NCBI RefSeq assembly: GCF_000166415.1
Contig: NC_014654.1
Location: 620,001-684,000 of the forward strand
DNA length: 64,000 bases
Direction of reading: 5' to 3'
Origin: Halanaerobium hydrogeniformans
GTDB taxonomy: Bacteria; Bacillota; Halanaerobiia; Halanaerobiales; Halanaerobiaceae
In this document: in pieces, positions 45,563 through 55,146 of the stretch
How positions within the stretch are numbered: position 1 is the first letter of the stretch
How the letters are laid out: each line of letters starts with the position of its first letter
Translations under genes and position numbers: made by a program
Notes under the pieces: generated by a model
The model's input: only the letters and a program-made list of their open reading frames with translations
What the model was told of the DNA's origin: nothing
The model's database searches: none

Positions 45563-46870
45563 TTGATATACATAATTGCTGATGACCTTACTGGAGCAAA
45601 TGATACTGGAGTACAGTTCCATAAACAGGGTTATGAAGTGAAGGTATTAATAGAAGATTTAACAGAAATAGATCTTTTTAATGAAAAGCCAGAAAAAAAG
45701 GTAGGTGTTATTGATACAGAAACTAGGGAAAATAATTTGACCGAAAGTAATGTCAAATTAAATAGATTATTTAAAGATTTGAAATTCAAAAAAGAGGATA
45801 TTATATATAAAAAAATTGATTCTACATTAAGAGGTAATATAGGTTCAGAAATAGAATTAATTATGAATTTTGCTAATAAGGATTTAACAATGTTGACTCC
45901 AAGTTTTCCTCAAAATAAAAGATTTACTATTGGTGGTAATTTAATTGTAAATGATGAACCTTTAGGTAGCAGTGAATATAGCCAAAGAAATATTGATGCT
46001 GGTGAAGCTTCATATATACCATCAATTATAAATTTGCAAACTGATTTAGCAGTTGGGAAAGTTGAATTAAAAGATATAATCAAAGGTAGAGAAAAAATAT
46101 TAGAAGAAGTAAAAAAATTATATGATCAGGGAAAGAGAATTATTGTTTTAGATTCTATTACAGAAGAACATTTAAATGAAATATTATCAGCTGGTGAAAA
46201 TTTAGATAAAAATGTTTTATATTCAGGTTCTGCTGGGTTTGCCAATATTATTGCTAAAAGATATTCATTGGATAACAAAAAAAATAATTTTTCTTTAAAT
46301 GCCTCTCCTTTTTTAATAATTAATGGCTCGAGGAACAGTATTGCTAATCAACAAATAAATTATTTGAGCAAAAATAAAGAACTTTTTATTTATGAACTTG
46401 ATGTTGAGAAAATACTGAGCAATAAAGAGGCAAGCAGTTTCTTTTATGATGAAATTATTCAAAAATATGAGAATCAAAATTACATAGTAATTAGACCAGA
46501 TCCTTATTATATGGATGAAAAGATAATCAAATCTCTATTAAAAGAAAAAGATATTTCTTTCCGTTATTTAGGAGAAAAAATTAGAGATAGTCTCGGTAGT
46601 TTAGCTAAAAGGATAATAAAAGAATATGAGATTAAAAACTTAATGGTTACTGGTGGAGATACTCTAATAGGTTTATGTAAATTATTGAAGATTAATAAAA
46701 TGAAAATACTTGCTGAAATTAGTGAAGGTATACCGATGGTTGAGCCAATAACATTAGATATAGAAAACAATTTTAAAATAATCAGTAAAGCTGGAGGTTT
46801 CGGTGAAGTTGAGACAATAGATAAAGTCATTAATAAAATGTTGAGGAGGATGAAATCAGAAAATGAATAA
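45563..46870 (+). CDS. Four-carbon acid sugar kinase family protein (DUF1537; DtnK/OtnK-like)
   Basis: ATP-dependent kinase of the DUF1537 family, whose characterised members phosphorylate D-threonate or 3-oxo-tetronates at the 4-position. Seen: N-terminal IADDLTGANDTGVQF substrate loop, YKKIDSTLRGNIGSEIE, and C-terminal nucleotide-binding segment (MVTGGDTLIGLCK, ITKAGGFG-like SKAGGFGE). 435 residues, full length, cytoplasmic. TTG start with GGAGGTGAT upstream. First gene after the sigma-54 promoter and overlapping the next gene by 8 bp. Pairing with a PdxA2-like enzyme points to a D-threonate/D-erythronate type pathway; exact substrate not decidable from sequence. Confidence 0.87.
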   Translation: MIYIIADDLTGANDTGVQFHKQGYEVKVLIEDLTEIDLFNEKPEKKVGVIDTETRENNLTESNVKLNRLFKDLKFKKEDIIYKKIDSTLRGNIGSEIELIMNFANKDLTMLTPSFPQNKRFTIGGNLIVNDEPLGSSEYSQRNIDAGEASYIPSIINLQTDLAVGKVELKDIIKGREKILEEVKKLYDQGKRIIVLDSITEEHLNEILSAGENLDKNVLYSGSAGFANIIAKRYSLDNKKNNFSLNASPFLIINGSRNSIANQQINYLSKNKELFIYELDVEKILSNKEASSFFYDEIIQKYENQNYIVIRPDPYYMDEKIIKSLLKEKDISFRYLGEKIRDSLGSLAKRIIKEYEIKNLMVTGGDTLIGLCKLLKINKMKILAEISEGIPMVEPITLDIENNFKIISKAGGFGEVETIDKVINKMLRRMKSENE

Positions 46871-47885
46871 AGCCATTATAGCAATTACAATGGGTGATCC
46901 TGCAGGAATTGGAGCAGAAATAATAGTAAAAGCTTTAAACAATAAAGATATTTATGAGAAAGCTAATCCAGTGGTGGTTGGAAGCTCTAATTTCTTAAAA
47001 GATGCAGTGAACTTAATTCCATCTAACTTAAAAATTAATCCTGTCGAATCTGTAGATGATATTAAGGGAGAATATGGGACAATAGATGTAATGGATTTAG
47101 AAAATATCCAATTAAGTGATATACAATATGGTGTTGTAGATAAAAAAGCTGGAAAAGCTGCAGTAGAATATATTTTTAAGGCAATAGAACTAGCAAAAGA
47201 GAAAAAAATTGATGCTGTAGTAACTGGTCCCATAAATAAAGAAGCTATAAATGCTGCTGGTTTTCATTATTCAGGCCATACAGAGATTTTTGCTGAAAAA
47301 ACTGAGACAGATGACTATGCAATGATGCTGGCAGATGATGAGATGAAAGTTATTCATGTATCCACTCATGTTTCACTTCGTGAAGCCTGTGATTTAGTTA
47401 AAAAAGAAAGAATTTTAACCGTAATAAATCTGGCCGACCAGGCATTAAAAAGTCTGAGTATTAAGGAACCTAAAATAGCAGTTGCTGGACTTAATCCGCA
47501 CTGTGGGGAACAGGGATTATTTGGTAGTGAAGAAGCGCGCGAAATATCCCCTGCTGTTAAAGAGGCACAAAAAGCTGGCATTAATGCTGAAGGTCCTATT
47601 TCTCCAGATACGATTTTTTCTAAGGTTAGAGGTGGTCAGTATGATATTGCAGTTGTAATGTATCATGATCAAGGGCATATACCAATGAAGGTAATAGGCT
47701 TTCAATATAATCAAAAATTAGAAAAATGGGAATCGGTAAGTGGTGTTAATATTACAGTTGGTCTACCAATTATTAGAACTTCAGTTGATCATGGTACAGC
47801 TTTTGAAATTGCAGGTGAAGGAAAAGCAAATCAGGAGAGTATGATCGAGGCTATAGAAATGGCAATTCAATTTACAGAAAATTAA
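46863..47885 (+). CDS. PdxA2-like 4-phospho-threonate/erythronate dehydrogenase
   Basis: NAD-dependent, metal-requiring oxidative decarboxylase of the PdxA family. Metal ligands are visible in HYSGHTEIF, STHVSLREA and YHDQGHIPMK; N-terminal ITMGDPAGIGAEI is the family start. 340 residues. In B6 synthesis PdxA oxidises 4-phosphohydroxythreonine, but the PdxA2 branch next to a DUF1537 kinase converts 4-phospho-D-threonate or -erythronate to dihydroxyacetone phosphate and CO2. The operon context (kinase overlap of 8 bp, TRAP transporter) supports the catabolic role and not vitamin B6 synthesis. Confidence 0.88.
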   Translation: MNKAIIAITMGDPAGIGAEIIVKALNNKDIYEKANPVVVGSSNFLKDAVNLIPSNLKINPVESVDDIKGEYGTIDVMDLENIQLSDIQYGVVDKKAGKAAVEYIFKAIELAKEKKIDAVVTGPINKEAINAAGFHYSGHTEIFAEKTETDDYAMMLADDEMKVIHVSTHVSLREACDLVKKERILTVINLADQALKSLSIKEPKIAVAGLNPHCGEQGLFGSEEAREISPAVKEAQKAGINAEGPISPDTIFSKVRGGQYDIAVVMYHDQGHIPMKVIGFQYNQKLEKWESVSGVNITVGLPIIRTSVDHGTAFEIAGEGKANQESMIEAIEMAIQFTEN

Positions 47886-47901
47886 TAGGGAGGTTTTAAA
47901 A

Positions 47902-48759
47902 ATGGAGCAAAAAGAAATTTTGAAGGGGATTATTCCCCCAATGATTACTCCTTTAAATAAAGATTTTAAAATAGATAGAAAATCTACTGAAAAACTTGTT
48001 GATTACTTAATTGATGGTGGTATTCATACTCTTTTTATACTTGGCACAACAGGAGAAGGCCCATTAATATCTAAAGCAGAGCAGTTTAAATTAGCAAAAT
48101 TTGTTGTTGAATATACAGAAGGTAGAGTCCCTGTTATTGCAGGTGTTTCAGCTCCTTCTAGCCTAGAGGTCTTAAAAAATATTGAAAATTTAAATGAGAG
48201 TGGACTTGATGGCTATGTCAGTACTTTACCGTTTTATGATAAAACTAATCTAAAAGAAGAGATCAAACACTTTGAGATTTTAGCAGCTGAATCCGAGTTG
48301 CCGATAATTATTTATGACATTCCGGTAAAAGTTGGACAGAGATTGAGCGAAAAAGCTTTAGAAAATTTGGTAGAGGTTGATAATATTATAGGTTTAAAAG
48401 ATTCTTCTAGTAATTTAAGAAATTTTAGGGAAAGAGTAGAGAAATTCAGACATAAAAAGGACTTTTCTTTTGCTTTAGGACATTCAGATATGATCGATAT
48501 TTCTATTTATTTAGGTGCAGATGGTGTAGTACCTTCTGATGTTCATCTTTTTCCTGAATTGTGTGTAGAAATCTATAATAATGCTCAGAAAGAAGATTGG
48601 ATTAAAGCCAGAAAGCTGCAATCTGAATTAAATAAAAAAAGAATAGAACTTTATAACAGCTTTCCAGCTCAAAGCAGAGCAAATAATAAGGTGTGTAAAA
48701 AACATCTTAAAGCAAAGGGAATAATAGCTTCTGATTATATAATGGCTCCCTATATATAA
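47902..48759 (+). CDS. DapA-family (DHDPS/NAL) aldolase or lyase
   Basis: A class I pyruvate-type aldolase superfamily member, 285 residues. Seen: GIIPPMITPLNKD, substrate loop GTTGEGPLIS, the Tyr in IIIYDIPVKVG and Schiff-base Lys in GLKDSSSN. The family includes dihydrodipicolinate synthase, N-acetylneuraminate lyase and 2-keto-3-deoxy-sugar-acid aldolases. Its place in an acid-sugar operon suggests cleavage or dehydration of a keto-deoxy sugar acid; lysine biosynthesis is unlikely. AGGGAGG precedes the ATG, 16 bp after the PdxA gene. Confidence 0.85.
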   Translation: MEQKEILKGIIPPMITPLNKDFKIDRKSTEKLVDYLIDGGIHTLFILGTTGEGPLISKAEQFKLAKFVVEYTEGRVPVIAGVSAPSSLEVLKNIENLNESGLDGYVSTLPFYDKTNLKEEIKHFEILAAESELPIIIYDIPVKVGQRLSEKALENLVEVDNIIGLKDSSSNLRNFRERVEKFRHKKDFSFALGHSDMIDISIYLGADGVVPSDVHLFPELCVEIYNNAQKEDWIKARKLQSELNKKRIELYNSFPAQSRANNKVCKKHLKAKGIIASDYIMAPYI

Positions 48760-48782
48760 ACACTCATACTTAAATAAAAGAG

Positions 48783-49946
48783 GTGATAGCAATTAAAGAT
48801 TTAGATTTTAAGATTCCAAAAGAAATTAAAATTGGTTATGATAAGAGAAATCATTTGTCAGAATATCTAAAAGAGCTTAAAATAGATAAAGTTTTAGTAG
48901 TTATTGATAAAATACTTGAAGAACTGGGACTTTTAGATAATATTTGGTCAGAGTTTGATAAAAATAACATACAATATAGTATATATGACGAGATTAAGGG
49001 CGAACCAGGTATAAAGGATATAGATAATGCTTTAAAAGAATTAAAAGTTGATAGGAATTTTACAGGGGTTATTGGTATCGGTGGTGGTAGTGTAATGGAT
49101 ACTGCAAAAGTTTTAGCAGCAGCTGGAGAAATAAAAGGTTCAATAGTTAATTATATAGGTACAGATACAATTCAAAAAAAAGCTCTGCCTATGATAATGA
49201 TACCTTCTACAGCCGGAACTGGCTCAGAAGCAACTCCAAACTCAATTGTCAAAAATGAAGAAGTAGAGAGCAAACAGGGTATAGTTAGTTCATATTTGAT
49301 TCCAGATTTAGTTGTCTTAGATCCAGCTTTAACCCTCTCTCTACCTGCCAGAGTAACAGCAGAAACAGGTATGGATGCTTTTACCCATGCAGTTGAATGT
49401 TTTATTTGCAATAAATCAAATGAGATGAGTGATCTCTATGCATTAAAGGCGGTTGAATATATAAGCAAATATATCAGAAGAGCTGTTAAAAATAAAGAAG
49501 ATAAAGAGGCTAGATATTATATGCTGTTGGCAAGTTTTATGGGAGGAGTAGCTATAACTAATTCTGGCACAGGTGGAGTTCATGCTTTATCATATCCGCT
49601 AGGTGGTAAATATGGAATTAGTCATGGTTTATCTAATTCTATATTACTACCTGCTGTAATGGACTTTAATTCCCAGGCAGTACCAGATAAATTTATTCAG
49701 ATAGCTGAGGCAATGGCTCTAGATACTGATGGCTTATCAGAGGAGCAGATAGTCACTAAAGCAGTTCAAGAAATTCAGAAATTGATTGAAGATTTAGAGA
49801 TTCAACTTGAAGATTTTAAAATAACTGAAGAATTAATTGATGATTTAGCAGAAAATGCAATGCAGGTAGAAAGATTACTCAATAATAATCCTATTGAGAT
49901 TAAATATGAAGATGCAGTAAATATATATAATACAGCTTTGAAATAA
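48783..49946 (+). CDS. Iron-containing alcohol dehydrogenase
   Basis: A group III metal-dependent alcohol dehydrogenase, 387 residues. Seen: NAD-binding GIGGGSVMDTAK, PSTAGTGSEATPNSI, and metal ligands in MDAFTHAVE and KYGISHGLSNS. It probably reduces or oxidises an aldehyde made in the pathway (for example an aldolase product). The start is odd: GTG 48783 lies inside the only ribosome binding site (GAGGTGAT), so translation may really begin at ATT 48792 (IKDLDFKIPKEI). Spacing to the previous gene is 23 bp, same operon. Confidence 0.87.
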   Translation: MIAIKDLDFKIPKEIKIGYDKRNHLSEYLKELKIDKVLVVIDKILEELGLLDNIWSEFDKNNIQYSIYDEIKGEPGIKDIDNALKELKVDRNFTGVIGIGGGSVMDTAKVLAAAGEIKGSIVNYIGTDTIQKKALPMIMIPSTAGTGSEATPNSIVKNEEVESKQGIVSSYLIPDLVVLDPALTLSLPARVTAETGMDAFTHAVECFICNKSNEMSDLYALKAVEYISKYIRRAVKNKEDKEARYYMLLASFMGGVAITNSGTGGVHALSYPLGGKYGISHGLSNSILLPAVMDFNSQAVPDKFIQIAEAMALDTDGLSEEQIVTKAVQEIQKLIEDLEIQLEDFKITEELIDDLAENAMQVERLLNNNPIEIKYEDAVNIYNTALK

Positions 49947-50025
49947 AAGGAGGTGAGGTAATCAAAATAATTTAAGACTTGCTGGTATTTTCTTAACATT
50001 CAAAAAATAAGAGGAGGAAAATTTA

Positions 50026-51030
50026 ATGTTAAAAAAGTTTAAAATTAAAAAAATGACTTTATTAGTATTGGCAGTATTTTTAATCACAGGGATTTTTGCT
50101 AGTAGTATGAGTGCGGCAGAAGTAAACTTAATTGCAGCAACTATTAATCGAGGAGATCATATTCATACTAGAACCTTAAATTATTTGGCAGAACTAGTTG
50201 AAGAAAGAAGTGATGGAAGATTAACAATGACAGTTTATCCAGATGCTCAACTTGGTGGAGCCGCGGAACTTTATGAAGGAACCATCGAAGGTGCAATAGA
50301 CTTAGTAAGTCTTGATCCAGGCTGGTTTGCTGAGCACCATGAAGATTTTGATATTTTGGATTCCTTCTACCTATTTAGAGATGGTGAACATTATAAAGAA
50401 ATAATGAATGAGCCCGGAAGATTATCATATTTTGAAGATCTTTTAAGAGAAAATCCTGGTTTAGAAACTATTTATTATGTTGGTGGTTTTGAAAGAAATA
50501 TCTTAAGTACATTTGCTATCAATTCGATTGAAGATCTCGATGGACAAAACTTTAGAAGTAGAGAAGTTGCAGCAGAGATGGATTGGTGGTCTGCTTTAGG
50601 TGCAAACCCTATCCCAATAGCATATGAAGAAGTCTATACTGCTATTCAGACTGGTACAGTTGAAGGCTCCCAAAGTAGTATAAATGCTATTTTAGAAATG
50701 GGATTTGCTGAAGTAGCGGGCTATCTGGCTCGTACTCAGCATGTATTTAATATTAATCTTGGTGTTATGAATATGGATACTTATAATAATATGGATCCAG
50801 AGTTACAAGATATTTTAAAAGAATCAGCAAGAGAAGCACAGATGAGATTTATTGATGAAGCAATGGGAGAGCAAGATGATTTATTAGACCAGCTTGTTGC
50901 AGAATATGATGTAACAGTTACTTACCCAGATACTGCTCCTTTTGTAAATGCTTCTCAGGGCTTAGTTGTAGACAAAGCAGTAGAATTAGGGATTGAAGAT
51001 GTTGTTGCTGAGATTTTTGATATTCAATAA
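50026..51030 (+). CDS. dctP: TRAP transporter solute-binding protein (DctP family)
   Basis: Exported periplasmic binding protein, 334 residues, with basic N-terminus, hydrophobic core and cleavage near SMSAAE. Family features: IHTRTLNYLAELVEERSDGR, VYPDAQLGG, LDGQNFRSREVAAEM (conserved Arg that binds the carboxylate of the ligand), AIQTGTVEGSQSSI. It delivers an organic acid or acid sugar to the DctQM permease, fitting the catabolic operon. GAGGAGG precedes the ATG. Two strong inverted repeats follow it, probably boosting its mRNA level relative to the permease genes. Confidence 0.92.
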   Translation: MLKKFKIKKMTLLVLAVFLITGIFASSMSAAEVNLIAATINRGDHIHTRTLNYLAELVEERSDGRLTMTVYPDAQLGGAAELYEGTIEGAIDLVSLDPGWFAEHHEDFDILDSFYLFRDGEHYKEIMNEPGRLSYFEDLLRENPGLETIYYVGGFERNILSTFAINSIEDLDGQNFRSREVAAEMDWWSALGANPIPIAYEEVYTAIQTGTVEGSQSSINAILEMGFAEVAGYLARTQHVFNINLGVMNMDTYNNMDPELQDILKESAREAQMRFIDEAMGEQDDLLDQLVAEYDVTVTYPDTAPFVNASQGLVVDKAVELGIEDVVAEIFDIQ

Positions 51031-51101
51031 TTATTATATTTTAAAATATAATAATTAAAAATACACTGCTCATATGTGTGTTTTTAAGCACGCATATGAG
51101 C
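51029..51101 (+). promoter_or_regulatory. Two hairpins between dctP and dctQ
   Basis: A perfect 28-bp palindrome aattattatatttt/aaaatataataatt (51029-51056) overlaps the dctP stop; a second stem gctcatatgtgtg/cacgcatatgagc follows (51068-51101). There is no U-tract after either, so they look like mRNA-stabilising or partial attenuating structures that favour binding-protein expression. Confidence 0.65.
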
Positions 51102-51148
51102 TTATAATACCCGTAACATAAAGTTTGATTTTAAAGGGGTGATTATTT

Positions 51149-51709
51149 GTGGCCAGTAAAGACAATAGGAAAAATCAAAGCATTTTAATTTCTATTGAAA
51201 AAATAATTAATAAAATTACAGATTACCTTGGTTATTTTGTAGCTTTTTTAATAGTTTTTATGACTACAGTTATGTTTGCTCAGGTAATTTTAAGATATGT
51301 TTTTGGTACTTCAATTCGACAACTCACAATATTAGTTCGTTTTTCTATTTCCTGGATGACTTTTGTAGGTTCTGCAATTGCATTGAAAACACAGGATCAT
51401 TTAGAAATCGAAATTTTTCCTGAGTCTACACCAAAAATTATTCTAAAAATAAGAAATTTTATTGTAGATATTGTAACTTTTTTTGTAATTTTTATTTTGC
51501 TCCGGGTAGGTCATCATGCTTTTAACTTAGGTTTTGCTAAAGCAGAATTGGTTGATAGAAGAATTACTCAGGGCTATTATTATAGTTCTCTATTTATCGG
51601 TGCAATTTTGATGTTAATATTTTTTACATGGCATTTAGTTAAAAGATATATTATCAAAAATGAAAATTTGTTAGAAGAACATCAGGATAGAAGTTGTAAT
51701 ATTAAATAA
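51149..51709 (+). CDS. dctQ: TRAP transporter small permease subunit (DctQ family)
   Basis: A 186-residue inner-membrane protein with four predicted helices (for example YFVAFLIVFMTTVMFAQVIL and FIVDIVTFFVIFILL), the family motif RYVFGTSI and the segment SWMTFVGSAIALKTQDHLEI between helices two and three. It works with DctM and the DctP binding protein as a Na+-coupled secondary transporter. GTG start with AAAGGGGTGAT upstream. Confidence 0.9.
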   Translation: MASKDNRKNQSILISIEKIINKITDYLGYFVAFLIVFMTTVMFAQVILRYVFGTSIRQLTILVRFSISWMTFVGSAIALKTQDHLEIEIFPESTPKIILKIRNFIVDIVTFFVIFILLRVGHHAFNLGFAKAELVDRRITQGYYYSSLFIGAILMLIFFTWHLVKRYIIKNENLLEEHQDRSCNIK

Positions 51710-51743
51710 TCAAAATAGCTATAATATAGAAAGGAGAGATTTA

Positions 51744-53030
51744 ATGATTTTAGGTGCTGTTGTGGGAATTTTTCTTGTCAGCCTATTATTAAAAGTACCA
51801 GTTGCCTTTAGTCTTATTCTGGCATCTTCCATTCCTGTTTTTTTAGATCCGGGAGTAAGAATTGCGATGATGACCTCCAGATTTTTTGCTCAGATGAGAA
51901 GTTTTCCTTTATTGGCAATACCACTTTTTATTTTATGTGGTAAGCTACTTGGAGCAGGTGGGGCAACAGATGATTTAGTATATATATCAAAGGTTTTGGT
52001 CTGGAGATTGAGAGGTGCCATGGCACAGGTTAATGTTGTGGCAAGTATATTTTTTGCTGGTATCTCTGGTTCATCAGTAGCGGATGTTTGTTCTATAGGT
52101 ACAGTATTAATCCCAGGTATGAAAGAAGAGGGTTATAGTGCAGAATTCAGTGCTTCTATTACTGCTGCTTCTGCTGCCATAGGCAATATAATACCTCCAA
52201 GTATATTGATGATAGTTTATGGAGCAATAGCTCAAACTTCTATTGCTGCTTTGTTTTTGGGTGGTATAATTCCTGGTATATTAATTGGACTTATGCAGAT
52301 GATTTACTGTTATTATTATGCTAGAACAAGAAATGTTGGTGGAGGAGAGTATAATAAGAAACCTACTATTGAGATGAAGAAAAAAGCTCTTAAAAAAGCT
52401 ATATTTCCTGCTTCAATTTTTTTGATAATTATTGTAGGTATAACTAGTGGAGTATTTACTCCATCTGAAGCTGGAGCATTTGCGGTTATTTATTCTTTTG
52501 TTATAATCTTTTTTGTTTACAAAAAACGAAATATAAAAACTTATATAAATGTAGCCAGGCAGTCAGCGATTGATACGGCAACAATTTATATACTAATATG
52601 TGGAGCTTCATTTTTTGCCTGGGTTCTTACATATTACAGGGCAATGATGCCAATTGTTAACTTAGTACAAGGAGCTGGAGTTGGTCAGGTACCTTTTTTA
52701 ATAACAATTGCAATTCTTTATGTAATTTTAGGAACTTTTATGGAGCCTGCTTCAGCAATGCTAATATTTGTGCCATTACTTAGGCCTATAGTAACATATT
52801 TGGCTATTAATCCAGTTGCATTGGGGATTATCACTGTAATGTCAATCAGAGTGGGAACTATTACTCCACCTTATGGATTATCAACACTTATGGCTGCAAA
52901 AATAGCAGAGGTTAGTGTGCCTAAGATGATGAAACATATTCTGATTTTACTTGGCTTTTATATGTTTGTAGTTTTTGTATTAATTTTCTTCCAGGATATT
53001 ATCTTATTTTTACCTAATATCTTTCTTTAA
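51744..53030 (+). CDS. dctM: TRAP transporter large permease subunit (DctM family)
   Basis: A 428-residue polytopic membrane protein with about 12 helices; family segments include KVPVAFSLILASSIPVF, FPLLAIPLFILCGKLLGAGG, AASAAIGNIIPPSILMIVYG and VGTITPPYGLSTLMAAKIA. It forms the ion-coupled channel of the TRAP system. GGAGAG precedes the ATG, 34 bp after dctQ. Confidence 0.92.
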   Translation: MILGAVVGIFLVSLLLKVPVAFSLILASSIPVFLDPGVRIAMMTSRFFAQMRSFPLLAIPLFILCGKLLGAGGATDDLVYISKVLVWRLRGAMAQVNVVASIFFAGISGSSVADVCSIGTVLIPGMKEEGYSAEFSASITAASAAIGNIIPPSILMIVYGAIAQTSIAALFLGGIIPGILIGLMQMIYCYYYARTRNVGGGEYNKKPTIEMKKKALKKAIFPASIFLIIIVGITSGVFTPSEAGAFAVIYSFVIIFFVYKKRNIKTYINVARQSAIDTATIYILICGASFFAWVLTYYRAMMPIVNLVQGAGVGQVPFLITIAILYVILGTFMEPASAMLIFVPLLRPIVTYLAINPVALGIITVMSIRVGTITPPYGLSTLMAAKIAEVSVPKMMKHILILLGFYMFVVFVLIFFQDIILFLPNIFL

Positions 53031-53078
53031 TTAATAATTAGGTATAAATTAAAAGGCTTTTAAAAGTGAGTGATAAAT

Positions 53079-54293
53079 ATGATAGGCCAAAAATCAAAAA
53101 GTAAACTCGATTGGGGATTCTTATTATTACTTTCTTCTTCTTATTTTTCAGGTACAATTATATTACAGGGTCTCCAATCTTTAATGCCTTTTTTCCAAAG
53201 TGATTTTAATCTTAGTAGAGCTCAGGTAGGGCTTTATTCAACTGCTTTTTTTATTACCGCAACTATAGCAGCTATTTATAGTGGTCAGTTGGTAGATAAA
53301 ATAGGTAGCAAAAATGGAATGCTACTTTCTGGTTTGATGATGGGGATATTTGTTATTTTACATAGTTTAACATCAAGCTTTGCTATATTACTTGTTTTTG
53401 CTTCTTTTACAGGTTTGGGTTTTAGTGTAATTTCTCCTGCCTTAAACAAAGCGGTTATTGATGAAAGTCCACCTGATAAGGTAGGGCTGTCGATGGGTAT
53501 AATGCAGTCTGGTGGAGGAGTTGGAAGTTTTGTTGGTGCTAGTCTTCTACCTGTTCTTGCAGTAGCTTATGGATGGAGATTGGCAGTAATACTAGCCGGG
53601 TTAAATTCTATTTTAATCTTATTTTTGGTGAAATTTAAATTACCAGATGATTTTGGAGTAAGTAATTATCAAAATGAAGACCAGGGTAATTTGTCAGAAA
53701 AAGTTAAACTTTTATTTGCTAATAAATCAATGCTTTTAGTCTGTTTTTTGGGGTTGATTCTGGGTACTTCATCTGGAACAATTCCCAACCATTACACTCT
53801 TTATCTAACAATGGATTTAGGATTCACACCACAGATGGCAGGTTTAATGCTTGGAGTATTACAGATTGGTGGACTTTTTGGCAGGATATTTTGGGCCTGG
53901 TTGAGTGATAAATTACATAGAAACAAGAGGCATTTAAGCTTTTTATATTTAATTATTACTATCAGCTTATTATACATATTCTATAGTTACTTTATTTGGC
54001 GTGCAGCTGCTCTGACCTGGTTAATTTTTATCTTTTCTTTTTTCTTGGGTACAGCAGCTATGGGTTGGATGGGATTATATTTTACTGTTGTCGGTGAACG
54101 ATCAAGTTCAGAAATGACAGGTTTAGCAACGGGTTTATCTTTGATTTTTATTAGACTTGGAGTCTTAGTAAGCCCACCTGTTTTTGGTTTGATTGCAGAC
54201 CAATTTGATCATTATAATTATAGCTGGCTTGTATTAGCTATATTTACATTTGTAGGTGGAATGATATTATATTTTCAGGAAAGAAAGATTTAA
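53079..54293 (+). CDS. MFS transporter
   Basis: A major facilitator superfamily permease of about 404 residues with 12 predicted helices. The loop 2-3 motif GQLVDKIGSKNGMLLSG (Motif A) and the loop 8-9 motif WLSDKLHRNKR are recognisable. It resembles the oxalate/formate-anion or nitrate/hexuronate-type branches only loosely, so the substrate is unassigned. A second uptake or efflux route beside the TRAP system in one operon suggests two related substrates or product export. ATG 53079 or GTG 53070 could start; the ribosome binding site is weak for both. Confidence 0.83.
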   Translation: MIGQKSKSKLDWGFLLLLSSSYFSGTIILQGLQSLMPFFQSDFNLSRAQVGLYSTAFFITATIAAIYSGQLVDKIGSKNGMLLSGLMMGIFVILHSLTSSFAILLVFASFTGLGFSVISPALNKAVIDESPPDKVGLSMGIMQSGGGVGSFVGASLLPVLAVAYGWRLAVILAGLNSILILFLVKFKLPDDFGVSNYQNEDQGNLSEKVKLLFANKSMLLVCFLGLILGTSSGTIPNHYTLYLTMDLGFTPQMAGLMLGVLQIGGLFGRIFWAWLSDKLHRNKRHLSFLYLIITISLLYIFYSYFIWRAAALTWLIFIFSFFLGTAAMGWMGLYFTVVGERSSSEMTGLATGLSLIFIRLGVLVSPPVFGLIADQFDHYNYSWLVLAIFTFVGGMILYFQERKI

Positions 54294-54330
54294 TTTTAAA
54301 TCTAATATATTTTCTATGGGAGGTGTTTTT

Positions 54331-55077
54331 TTGCTGCTTGAAAACAAAACTGCTGTTGTTACTGGTGCAACAAGAGGTATAGGTCGAGAAATCGCCTTAA
54401 ACTTAGCAGAAGAAGGAGCAGATCTTGTTATCAATGGAAGAAATGAAAAGCTGCTTAAAGAAGTCAAAAGCAGCATTACTCAACTTGGTAGAGATTGTAT
54501 TTATATTGCTGGTGATATATCTGCACAAAAAACCAGCAAGTTAATTATAAAAAGAGCTATTGCGAAATTTTCTAAAATCGATATTTTGGTCAATAATGCT
54601 GGTATCATAATAAGAGATTCAACAGAAGAAATGGATTTAGCTGATTGGAATAAAGTTTTGGCTGTTAATCTAAATGGAACTCTTTATACAATATTAACTG
54701 TACTACCTCACATGAAAAAAAAGAAAGCTGGTAAAATTATCAATATTGCTTCGAGTGCTGCTAAAAAACCACATGCAAATGCTTCTCCCAGTTATGGAGC
54801 CTCTAAAGCAGGGGTTGTTTATTTAACCAGACATTTCGCAGCTGAAATGGCTAAATATGGTATTTATGTAAATGCGGTTTGTCCTGGACCAATTGAAACA
54901 GATATGTCAAAAGATTGGAGTAAAGAATATAAAGAAAGAGTAATTAATAAAATACCTTTAAATAAATTAGGCACTCCTAAAGATGTTGCCCAAGCTGTTC
55001 TGTTTTTGGCTTCAAATATGTCTGATTTTATTACAGGTGAGTCGCTAAATATTAATGGTGGTTCATTTATGGATTAG
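54331..55077 (+). CDS. Short-chain dehydrogenase/reductase
   Basis: A classical SDR of about 248 residues: NAD(P)-binding TGATRGIGREIA, NNAGIIIRD, catalytic Ser in NIASSAAK, YGASKAG (Tyr and Lys) and CPGPIETDM. It likely oxidises a sugar acid or its alcohol group in this operon. TTG 54331 is chosen because GGGAGGTG lies just before it; ATG 54316 overlaps that site. Lies 37 bp after the MFS gene. Confidence 0.87.
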   Translation: MLLENKTAVVTGATRGIGREIALNLAEEGADLVINGRNEKLLKEVKSSITQLGRDCIYIAGDISAQKTSKLIIKRAIAKFSKIDILVNNAGIIIRDSTEEMDLADWNKVLAVNLNGTLYTILTVLPHMKKKKAGKIINIASSAAKKPHANASPSYGASKAGVVYLTRHFAAEMAKYGIYVNAVCPGPIETDMSKDWSKEYKERVINKIPLNKLGTPKDVAQAVLFLASNMSDFITGESLNINGGSFMD

Positions 55078-55146
55078 TTTATCATTTTAAATAAAACTAA
55101 ATTATAGAAATCATATTCAAAATTAGCTATATAAGGAGTTTTAATC

